From NCBI GenBank assembly GCA_005778045.1, contig SXKQ01000066.1, positions 1-11,833 of the forward strand: DNA of 11,833 nt, written 5' to 3'. The position numbers and the translations under genes are program-made. This stretch comes from Planctomycetia bacterium (GTDB taxonomy: Bacteria > Planctomycetota > UBA1135 > GCA-002686595). The notes under the pieces were generated by a model. The model worked only from the letters and a program-made list of their open reading frames with translations, did not search any database and was not told the DNA's origin. Within the stretch, counting starts at the first letter, position 1; the number at the start of each line of letters is the position of its first letter. Positions 5,854 to 11,833 of this stretch are shown here, piece after piece.

Positions 5854-7293
5854 GTGAGCGACCAACGCGACAACTACAAGAGCCCGCTTTCGACCCGTTA
5901 TTCGAGCGCCGCGATGCGCCAGAACTTCTCTGACCAGAAGAAGTTCGGCACCTGGCGCCAGCTGTGGATCGCGCTCGCCCGGGAGGAGCGCGCGCTCGGG
6001 CTCGCGATCAGCGCCGAGCAGGTGGCCGAGCTCGAGGCGCATGCCAAGGACATCGACTTCGCTGCGGCCGACGCTTACGAGAAGAAGCTGCGCCATGACG
6101 TGATGGCGCACGTCCATGCCTACGGCGACGTCGCGCCCAAGGCGCGCGGCATCATCCACCTCGGCGCCACCAGCTGCTTCGTCACCGACAACAGCGAGCT
6201 GATCCAGATGCGCGACGGCCTGCGCATCCTGCGCGCGCAGCTCGTCAGCGTGATCGACCAGCTCACGCGCTTCGCCCGCGAGCACCGCGCCCTGCCGACG
6301 CTCGGCTTCACGCACTACCAGCCGGCGCAGGCGACCACCGTCGGCAAGCGCGCGACTCTATGGATCCAAGACCTCGTGCAGACGCTCGAGGAGCTCGACC
6401 ACGCCGAGGCGACGCTGCGCTTCCGCGGCATCAAGGGTGCCACGGGCACGCAGGCCTCGTTCCTCGAGCTCTTCGACGGCGATCACGCCAAGGTGCGCGA
6501 GCTCGACCGCCGCATCACCGCCGCGTTCGGCTTCGAGCGCACGTTCGGCGTCACCGGCCAGACCTACCCGCGCCTCGCCGACTTCCGGGTCGCGCAGGTG
6601 CTCTCGCAGGTCGCGCAGGCCGCGCACAAGTTCGCCACCGACGTGCGCCTGCTCTCCAACCGCAAGGAACTCGAGGAGCCCTTCGAGGACAAGCAGATCG
6701 GCTCGTCGGCGATGCCGTGGAAGCGCAACCCCATGCGCTCCGAGCGCATGTGCGCGCTCGCTCGTTTCGTGATGAGCCTGCTCGATAACCAGGCGCACAC
6801 GGCCGCCAACCAGTGGTTCGAGCGCACGCTCGACGACTCCGCGAACCGCCGCCTCGCCGTGAGTGAGATGTTCCTCGCCACCGACGCGATCCTGCAGGTC
6901 TATCTCAACGTCTCCGCGGGTCTCGTGGTCTACCCGGGTGTCGTGCGGCGCAACTTGGACGAGGAGCTGCCGTTCCTCGCGAGCGAGCACCTGATGATGG
7001 AGGCCGTGAAGGCCGGCGGCGACCGCCAGGAGATTCACGAGGCGATCCGCGTGCACGCGCGCGAGGCGGCGCGCGTCGTGAAGATGGAGGGCGGCAAGAA
7101 CCCGCTGCGCGACCTGCTGCACGGTGATCCGGCCTTCGCCAAGGTGGCGCACCGCATCGACAGCTTGCTCGATCCCGCGCGCTACGTTGGCCGCGCCCCG
7201 CAGCAGGTCGACGAGTTCCTCGCCGAGGACGTCGCGCCGCTGCTGGCGCGCCACGCCGCGCTGCTCGGCGCCGAGGGCAGGGTCGAGGTCTGA
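5854..7293 (+). CDS. purB: Adenylosuccinate lyase, long human-like type
   Basis: PurB removes fumarate from SAICAR and from adenylosuccinate, two steps of purine synthesis, as a tetramer. This 479-residue protein shows RHDVMAHVH (from R80), GFTHYQPAQ (general-acid-region H154) and the signature loop GSSAMPWKRNPMRSE (from G283) that carries the catalytic serine. The start YKSPLSTRY, FGTWRQLW, GIIHLGATSCFVTDN, WFERTLDDSANRR and VVKMEGG match the long form found in vertebrates and some bacteria, rather than the roughly 430-residue B. subtilis form. The GTG start at 5854 puts YKSPLSTRY near the N-terminus, but there is no good ribosome binding site; translation may depend on the preceding vanZ-like gene seven bases upstream. 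It ends nine bases from the convergent sulfatase gene. Confidence 0.97.
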   Translation: MSDQRDNYKSPLSTRYSSAAMRQNFSDQKKFGTWRQLWIALAREERALGLAISAEQVAELEAHAKDIDFAAADAYEKKLRHDVMAHVHAYGDVAPKARGIIHLGATSCFVTDNSELIQMRDGLRILRAQLVSVIDQLTRFAREHRALPTLGFTHYQPAQATTVGKRATLWIQDLVQTLEELDHAEATLRFRGIKGATGTQASFLELFDGDHAKVRELDRRITAAFGFERTFGVTGQTYPRLADFRVAQVLSQVAQAAHKFATDVRLLSNRKELEEPFEDKQIGSSAMPWKRNPMRSERMCALARFVMSLLDNQAHTAANQWFERTLDDSANRRLAVSEMFLATDAILQVYLNVSAGLVVYPGVVRRNLDEELPFLASEHLMMEAVKAGGDRQEIHEAIRVHAREAARVVKMEGGKNPLRDLLHGDPAFAKVAHRIDSLLDPARYVGRAPQQVDEFLAEDVAPLLARHAALLGAEGRVEV

Positions 7294-7305
7294 GCGCGGC
7301 GCTCA
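7291..7305. terminator. Palindrome containing both stop codons of convergent genes
   Basis: TGAGCGCGGCGCTCA is a perfect inverted repeat with a single central base (seven-base arms, or a six-base stem with a CGG loop). Its first three bases are the purB TGA on the plus strand and its last three are the sulfatase TGA on the minus strand. It is placed where a bidirectional terminator would sit, but has no T-run on either side, so termination by this hairpin alone is unproven. Confidence 0.4.
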
Positions 7306-8805
7306 GCGCACCAGCGAGGGAAACTCGCGATCGAGTCGCCGGCGCAGCCGCGCGAGAGCATTGGCCGCGTCGTGCGCGAGCGGCGGTGCGGCGAGCAGGT
7401 TGCGCTGCTCGAACCAGTCGCTGTCGGAGCCGCGCCGCTCAAGATCGAAGAACTCCTCTTCAATCTTCAGCTCGTCGCGGTCGCGCGTCGTGAAGCGCAG
7501 CAGCTTGAAGCGCTCGTCGCACACGGCCTGCGCGTGTCGGCGCACGTTCGCGGGCTGGCCCGGCTCGAAGTTGGGGTGGAAGAGCTCGGTGTAAGCGTGA
7601 TCTCGCACGGCTTGCACGTCGCCACGCAGGAGCGGCGCGAGCGAGCGCGAGTCGGCGCTCACGGCGGGCGAGGGCGTCCCGCCGGCGAGCTCGACGAAGG
7701 TGGCGAACAGGTCGTTCATCTCCACCAGCGCCCCGCACGCACCTCCCCGCAGTCGTCCGGGCACGAGCGGCGAGCGCACGATCACCGGCACTCGGCAGCC
7801 CGCTTCGTAGAGCGTGCCCTTGCCTTGCTCGGCGTCGAACGGAGACTGCAGGCCGCGCGACTCGGTGCCGTTGTCGCCGACGAGCACGACGGTGGTGTCA
7901 CTCGGGTCGAGTCCGGCGAGCAGCCGTCCGATCTGGCGATCGAGGTCGCTGATCATTTCGCGTAGCTTGTCGGAGAACCCGCTGCCGAATGCCGCTTCGG
8001 CGATGGGCGGCAGGGCGTGCACGGGCGCGTGCGCGGCGTTGTAGGAGACGTAGAGCAGGAACGGTTCCGGCAACGTGCTCACGAGCGCGAGGGCGTCGTC
8101 CGTCGTGTCGGTCGTCGGGTAGTTCTCCGCCGGCGGCACGCGCATCGGCAGCACGAGCGGCGCGACGCCTTCCGCGGGCAGGGCGAAGCCGCGCGCGGGA
8201 TCGACAGAGAGCGTCTTCTCCCAGTTGTAGTAGCCCGCGCGCCGTCTCGACTCGTCGGGCGCGCTCAGGTTGAACATCGAGCCCGCATACGAGCCGAACC
8301 AGGTACCGACGGGCTCTCCGAGCGGATGGTGGGGATGTTGCTCGAGCGTGCGTGCGTCGCCCAGATGCCACTTGCCGACCGCGGCGCTCGCGTAGCGCGC
8401 GGGCGAGGTGCGCAGCGCTTGCGGCAGGAGCTCGCAGCCGAGCGACAGGCCCACGTTGACCTCACCGCGACCGTCGTCGTTCTTCTTGATCACCGAGCCC
8501 ACGCCGTTGTCGCGGCTGCGCAGGCCGGTGAGCAGTCGCGCACGGCTGGGGGTGCATGCGGGCGCGGACCACGCCTGCGTGAAGATCAGGCCCTGCCCCG
8601 CGAGCTCGCGGTCGATCACGGGCGTCGCCGCCGGCCTTCCCGCCGGTCGGCCCTGCGCGCGCGCGTGGCGCTCGTAGGCACCGATCAGTTCGCAGCCGAC
8701 GTCGTCGATCACGATCACGACGACGTTGTGCGCTCGCTCGGTCGCAAGTGGCGTACTCGCGCAGCCGCCGGCGAGCAGTGCGAGAGCGGCGAGAGCGAAG
8801 CGCAT
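7303..8805 (-). CDS. Sulfatase lipoprotein (alkaline-phosphatase superfamily, formylglycine type)
   Basis: This is a 500-residue type I sulfatase, cleaving sulfate esters, probably from polysaccharides, after secretion. The N-terminus has a short hydrophobic signal ending in LLAGGC (C15), a lipobox-like site, so the enzyme is likely anchored in the cell envelope. Metal-binding D34-D35 follow (VIVIDDVG), and the active-site motif ACTPSRARLLTG has C84, which the formylglycine-generating enzyme would oxidise. GKWHLGD, the late D311-N312 pair in VGDNGTES and KGTLYEAG complete the active site. The C-terminal half ends with the usual YTELFHPN and FDLERR-type strands. ATG 8805 is chosen as it begins the signal peptide. 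It lies 40 bases after the glycosyltransferase gene on the same strand, suggesting co-transcription. The substrate cannot be predicted; no separate maturase gene is present. Confidence 0.93.
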   Translation of the reverse strand: MRFALAALALLAGGCASTPLATERAHNVVVIVIDDVGCELIGAYERHARAQGRPAGRPAATPVIDRELAGQGLIFTQAWSAPACTPSRARLLTGLRSRDNGVGSVIKKNDDGRGEVNVGLSLGCELLPQALRTSPARYASAAVGKWHLGDARTLEQHPHHPLGEPVGTWFGSYAGSMFNLSAPDESRRRAGYYNWEKTLSVDPARGFALPAEGVAPLVLPMRVPPAENYPTTDTTDDALALVSTLPEPFLLYVSYNAAHAPVHALPPIAEAAFGSGFSDKLREMISDLDRQIGRLLAGLDPSDTTVVLVGDNGTESRGLQSPFDAEQGKGTLYEAGCRVPVIVRSPLVPGRLRGGACGALVEMNDLFATFVELAGGTPSPAVSADSRSLAPLLRGDVQAVRDHAYTELFHPNFEPGQPANVRRHAQAVCDERFKLLRFTTRDRDELKIEEEFFDLERRGSDSDWFEQRNLLAAPPLAHDAANALARLRRRLDREFPSLVR

Positions 8806-8845
8806 GACGCGAGTGTGCCTTCTACGAGCGCGGGTTGCACGCGCG

Positions 8846-10435
8846 TCAGCGCACGCGCAGCTCCAGCAGCCACTTCTTGTCCTGCACCGGAGTGCCCGCG
8901 AGTCCGGCGCGCTGCAGAGCCGCGAAGGCGCCCGTGAGACCTTCCATCGTGAGATCGACGTAGACGCGCGCTCCCGAGCGCACGAGAGCGACGATCGCGT
9001 CCGCGTTCTCGAGGGCGGTGATGCTGACCGCATCGATGGCGCCGCCCGCGAGCAGGCCGGGGCAGCGCTTGTCGAAGGCGTCGATGGGCGGGGGCACGGG
9101 CGCGTCGACACGGCGCGGTGCAGCGACCACGTTCGCGTAGGGCACCCTCCGGCTCGCTGGGATCACGCGGCGTCGCGTTCCGCGCAGCAGGTAGGGCTCG
9201 AGGTACACGGGATCGATCGCGGTGATCACGGCCGCATCGTCGGGCAGGAGGCGCGCGAGCGCGTTGGCGGTGCTGCGGCGGCCCGGCAGCGCGTCCTGAG
9301 GCGGGGCGGGCCAGAACGCGAGTGCCGCGAGCGGCACGAGCCCGAGCCAGGCGAGACGCTCGACGACGCTCGGCAGCATTCGAGCGAGCGCGACAGGACC
9401 GAGGATGCAGCCGGCGGCGAGCAACGGCAGGTGGAAGCGCTCGTCGACGTAGTAGTACGACAGATAGAAGAGCGACGTCGGCAGCGCCGCGAGCGCGAGC
9501 GCGAGCGCCCCGACGCGGGTTTCTTTCTCGCGCGCCAGCCAGAGTGCACCGAGCGTCAGGGCGGCGCATGGCAGGGCCATGTGCAGCGGCGCGAGCGCGG
9601 CGAGGTTGTGTGGCACGTAGCGAGCCGAGAAGGCGAGCTCCGCGTAGTCGTAGGGGACCGAGTTCCAGTAGTGGTAGCCCGTGCGCCACGGATCGCCGAA
9701 CGTGTGCTGGTGGAAGGCGAGCGTCGCGAGCAGCACCGCGAGGGACGGCGCGACGAGCAGCGCGAGGTTGCGCAGGCGGTGGGGGCTCCCAAGAACGGCC
9801 ACGAGCGGCGGCGCCAGCAGTGCGAGTCCCACGAAGCGCAGTGCAAAGCCGAGTCCCACGAGCAGGCCGACGCCGAGCGCGCGGACGGGGCTCCACTCGT
9901 GCGGCGCGCGCAGCGTGACGAGCACCGCCCACAGCCCGAGTGCAAGGCTCGGCACGTCGGTCATCACTTCTCGCGACCAGCGTTCGAAGGTGGGGTGCAG
10001 CAGCAAGGCCGTGCCGGCCGCGAGCGCCGCCCACGGACCGGCGAGGCGATGGGCGAGCAGGTAGGCTGCGACCAGCGCGAGCAGCGCGAAGGCGAGCTCG
10101 AGGTAGATCGCGTTGCCGAGCTCGCTCCCGCACAGCGCGTACAGCGGCGCCAGAAACAGGACCGAGAAGCCCGGCGAGGTGCTGGTCGGGTGCGAGCGCC
10201 CTTCGATCTCGATGTCGAGGCGGCCGAGGTTCACCAGTCGCTCGGCCGACAGTGCGTACTCCTCCGCGTCGGGTACCACGGCGAAATTCGAGCCGTGGAA
10301 GGCCGGCAGGTGGAGGCGCCAGACGGCGATGGCGAGCAGGCTCGCGAGCAGCAGCCAGCCTACGGGCCCGAGGCGGCGCTCGCCTGCGGGCTCACCCGGC
10401 TGAAGCCAGCGGGACAGGGTGTCGAGGGCGCGCAT
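8846..10435 (-). CDS. PMT/GT39-like (ArnT-type fold) membrane glycosyltransferase
   Basis: This 529-residue polytopic membrane protein has a hydrophobic segment at 26-39, then a periplasmic loop with PDAEEYALSAERLVNLGRL. D56 and the following acidic pair match the catalytic loop of GT-C glycosyltransferases that use lipid-linked sugars. HPTSTSPGFSVLFLAPLYAL follows, then about nine more hydrophobic segments up to roughly residue 390. The last 130 residues are mostly soluble and carry a Rossmann-like alternation (AAVITAIDP, ARVYVDLT). Members transfer mannose, arabinose or other sugars from polyprenyl phosphate to proteins, lipid A or glycans outside the membrane; the acceptor is unknown here. 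The ATG at 10435 is chosen because the first helix follows at a normal distance. It is probably the first gene of a two-gene unit with the sulfatase. Confidence 0.8.
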   Translation of the reverse strand: MRALDTLSRWLQPGEPAGERRLGPVGWLLLASLLAIAVWRLHLPAFHGSNFAVVPDAEEYALSAERLVNLGRLDIEIEGRSHPTSTSPGFSVLFLAPLYALCGSELGNAIYLELAFALLALVAAYLLAHRLAGPWAALAAGTALLLHPTFERWSREVMTDVPSLALGLWAVLVTLRAPHEWSPVRALGVGLLVGLGFALRFVGLALLAPPLVAVLGSPHRLRNLALLVAPSLAVLLATLAFHQHTFGDPWRTGYHYWNSVPYDYAELAFSARYVPHNLAALAPLHMALPCAALTLGALWLAREKETRVGALALALAALPTSLFYLSYYYVDERFHLPLLAAGCILGPVALARMLPSVVERLAWLGLVPLAALAFWPAPPQDALPGRRSTANALARLLPDDAAVITAIDPVYLEPYLLRGTRRRVIPASRRVPYANVVAAPRRVDAPVPPPIDAFDKRCPGLLAGGAIDAVSITALENADAIVALVRSGARVYVDLTMEGLTGAFAALQRAGLAGTPVQDKKWLLELRVR

Positions 10436-10746
10436 GGGGCCATGCTAGGTCGGAGCGCCGGGTCAGGTCGCCTTGGCTTGTTCGGGTGGTCGGGCCGAAG
10501 TTGGGACGGGCTGCGGAGACGTTTTGCCGGAAAAAGATTCCGCTGAGTCTCTTGCGAAGCGTTGTTTGAGGCCGCTTCCTGACCGTTAGGGCCACAGTCC
10601 CGGCTCTACAGGATGCTGCACAGGGAGCGCGGACCCTGCCCGGTGCCGAACTCGAACTACCGTTCCACTCGTTACCCGACCGATGAACTTTCGATGGAAC
10701 GGCCGTTAGTCTCCTCCCAACAGCGTCTTCTACCCACCTTCCTACC
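10436..10746. other. Gene-free region between divergent genes
   Basis: These 311 bases separate the glycosyltransferase start (minus strand) from the TIM-barrel gene start (plus strand), so promoters for both should lie here. The base composition is visibly less G/C-biased than the genes around it, with A/T patches near 10520-10570 and 10655-10700. I see an inverted repeat at 10660-10702, a small CGGAA/TTCCG hairpin at about 10529-10543, and the heptamer CCGTTAG twice (near 10583 and 10703). No pair of -35/-10 boxes is convincing on either strand, and I recognise no riboswitch or tRNA. Confidence 0.6.
10660..10702. repeat. 8-base perfect inverted repeat in the leader of the TIM-barrel gene
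   Basis: CCGTTCCA (10660-10667) and TGGAACGG (10695-10702) are exact reverse complements separated by 27 bases. The right arm ends 44 bases before the GTG start at 10747. It could be an operator for a dimeric repressor or an RNA stem in the 5' leader; the sequence alone does not decide. Confidence 0.5.
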
Positions 10747-11667
10747 GTGACAGCCCCCGGCATTCCCAACGAGTTCGTGCTCTCGACCTCGTGCTTCGGG
10801 ACGAGACTGAGGAGCATCGAAGATCAGGCGTTCGCTTCCGTCGCGATGGGCTTTCGCAAGATCGAGATGGGGCAGGCAGATACTCCGCCGACCCTCAACG
10901 GCTTCGCCGACTCGCACCGCGAGACCGGCATCCGAGTGACCTCGGTGATTTCGGGTTGCCTCAAGCCCTCGAGCGAGCGCCCCGCGTGCCAGCTGCTCTC
11001 GTCGTCGAACGCCGAGGAGCGCGAGCAGGCGATCGGCTCGGTCCGCCGCCACATGCAGCTCGCCCAGAAGATGCTCGCGCCGGTGGTGGTGCTGCGCGGC
11101 AGCTCGGTCGCCGACGTCAAGCTGCGCGCGGAAGCCGAAGTGCTCAACGTCGAGCTCCACAAGGACGGGCTCACCGAGGAGCTCGCCGAGCAGATCCGCG
11201 ACTACGTCCAGCGCGTCCAGAAGAAGGGCCAGCGCCAGCTCGAGCACCTCTGCCGCTCGCTGCACCAGCTGCTCTCCGAGATACCCCAGGTCAAGCTCGC
11301 GATCGAGCCGGGCCTGCACATCGACGACCTGCTGAGCTTCGAGGCCATGGGCTGGGTGCTCGACGACCTGTCGGGCAAGGGGCTCGCCTACTGGCACGAC
11401 GTCGGCCGCATCCACATGCGCCAGAAGTCCGGATTGCCGGGCCAAGGCCAGTGGCTGGAGGCCTACTGCGGCCGCATGACCGGCATTCACCTGCAGGACG
11501 CCGCCGAGAACGAGTACCAGATGCCCCCGGGCACTGGGGAAGTCGACTTCCGGCTGGTGGGGGAGTACACCCCCAAGACGGCTCTCAAGGTGCTCGAGAT
11601 CGACCAGAAGCACGGCCGCACCGAGATCCTCGCGGCGGTCCAGTTCCTGAGCGCGAAGGGCTTCTAG
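10747..11667 (+). CDS. Sugar phosphate isomerase/epimerase-like TIM-barrel protein (AP endonuclease 2 / xylose-isomerase-like family)
   Basis: This 306-residue protein has the xylose-isomerase-like barrel pattern. It opens with the first strand VLSTSCFGTRL and a GFRKIEMG strand that fixes the substrate side. A full set of divalent-metal ligand candidates follows: E187 in LAIEPG, D218 in YWHDVGRIH with H223, H248 in GIHLQD, and E265 in GTGEVDF. Family members isomerise or epimerise sugars and inositols, or act as hydroxypyruvate isomerases; an endonuclease IV-type DNA repair role is less likely. A charged helical stretch around 137-160 (KDGLTEELAEQIRDYVQRVQ) looks like an enlarged loop. No signal peptide is present, so it should be cytosolic. 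The GTG at 10747 is the only reasonable start; there is no good ribosome binding site. It stands alone, between a long regulatory gap and a hairpin. Confidence 0.85.
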   Translation: MTAPGIPNEFVLSTSCFGTRLRSIEDQAFASVAMGFRKIEMGQADTPPTLNGFADSHRETGIRVTSVISGCLKPSSERPACQLLSSSNAEEREQAIGSVRRHMQLAQKMLAPVVVLRGSSVADVKLRAEAEVLNVELHKDGLTEELAEQIRDYVQRVQKKGQRQLEHLCRSLHQLLSEIPQVKLAIEPGLHIDDLLSFEAMGWVLDDLSGKGLAYWHDVGRIHMRQKSGLPGQGQWLEAYCGRMTGIHLQDAAENEYQMPPGTGEVDFRLVGEYTPKTALKVLEIDQKHGRTEILAAVQFLSAKGF

Positions 11668-11679
11668 GACCCTGCGGAC

Positions 11680-11720
11680 GCGACCGCCGGAGAGGGGCTT
11701 GCCAAGCGCCTTCCGGTCGC
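11680..11720 (+). terminator. Long imperfect hairpin after the TIM-barrel gene
   Basis: It begins 13 bases after the stop at 11667. The arms pair as GCGACC/GGTCGC, GGA/TCC, AGG/CCT and GCTT/AAGC around a GCC loop, sixteen pairs interrupted by a GCC bulge, a single G bulge and a G-G mismatch. A pyrimidine-rich tract (TATTCTCCTCATCCCTC) follows instead of a pure T-run. It probably ends transcription of the TIM-barrel gene. Confidence 0.55.
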
Positions 11721-11726
11721 TATTCT
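11699..11726 (+). promoter_or_regulatory. Sigma-70-like promoter of tRNA-Gly
   Basis: TTGCCA (11699-11704, five of six matches to TTGACA) and TATTCT (11721-11726, four of six to TATAAT) are separated by 16 bases. Transcription would begin near 11733, giving a leader of about 40 bases before the tRNA. The -35 box lies inside the loop side of the upstream hairpin. Confidence 0.6.
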
Positions 11727-11772
11727 CCTCATCCCTCGCAGCCGCCTGACCGCGACGGCGAGGTCACAACAC

Positions 11773-11833
11773 GCGGGCGTAGCTCAGTGGTAGAGCGCCA
11801 CCTTGCCAAGGTGGATGTCGAGGGTTCGAATCC
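11773..11833 (+). tRNA. tRNA-Gly (anticodon GCC), 3' end beyond the window
   Basis: The cloverleaf can be followed base by base. The acceptor 5' strand is GCGGGCG (11773-11779), followed by U8-A9. The D-arm GCTC-AGTGGTA-GAGC lies at 11782-11796, and the anticodon stem CCACC/GGTGG (11798-11802, 11810-11814) holds the loop TTGCCAA with anticodon GCC at 11805-11807. A five-base variable loop ATGTC leads to the T-arm GAGGG-TTCGAAT. The window ends two bases into the T-stem 3' strand, so the acceptor 3' strand is not seen. The anticodon reads GGC and GGU. Confidence 0.95.

Noticed and set aside
8715..10546. Very long open frames on both strands across the glycosyltransferase gene (472 and 606 codons)
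   Set aside because: They are Arg/Gln/Glu-rich or Arg/Ala/Pro-rich shadows of the membrane protein gene; high GC removes stop codons from the other frames.

Overview
The window is a stretch of very GC-rich bacterial chromosome. Coding thirds are dominated by G/C, GTG and TTG starts are frequent, and Shine-Dalgarno sequences are mostly weak. No plasmid, phage, transposon or CRISPR hallmarks are visible. A high-GC Planctomycetota-like bacterium fits best: it has a PurB of the long human-like type, a CxPSR sulfatase lipoprotein, a xylose-isomerase-like TIM-barrel protein and a PMT/GT39-like membrane protein. Another high-GC Gram-negative lineage cannot be excluded, and this assignment is inference from gene content.

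Layout. 1-288 is the end of an ABC exporter. 407-757 is a broken DUF2238/YjdF gene whose frame runs antisense into ispF. 663-1852 on the minus strand is ispD-ispF, joined by an ATGA overlap and making two steps of the MEP isoprenoid pathway. ruvC (Holliday junction resolvase) leaves divergently at 1901. An unrecognised 283-residue protein follows (2544-3395).

From 3501 to 7293 a same-strand group runs as a ComEA-like helix-hairpin-helix protein, nadC (NAD synthesis), a lone anti-sigma-type HATPase, a VanZ-like membrane protein and purB (purine synthesis). The last four are overlapping or only a few bases apart, so they look like one operon mixing housekeeping enzymes with an orphan signalling protein.

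On the minus strand a two-gene unit (10435 back to 7303) encodes a multi-pass PMT/GT39-like glycosyltransferase and a sulfatase lipoprotein. It ends convergently against purB with only nine bases between the stops, and a 15-base perfect palindrome contains both stop codons. A gene-free stretch (10436-10746) holds an 8-base inverted repeat. After it comes a TIM-barrel sugar isomerase/epimerase-like protein, then a hairpin, a good sigma-70-like promoter and tRNA-Gly(GCC), which the window edge cuts off.

Most of the window is ordinary core genome. The points worth a second look are the human-like PurB, the truncated YjdF, the IspF that lacks its usual C-terminal GRxEG residues, the orphan HATPase between nadC and vanZ, the shared-stop palindrome, the hairpin overlapping the tRNA promoter, and the unrecognised 283-residue protein. 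I found no convincing new multi-gene system.
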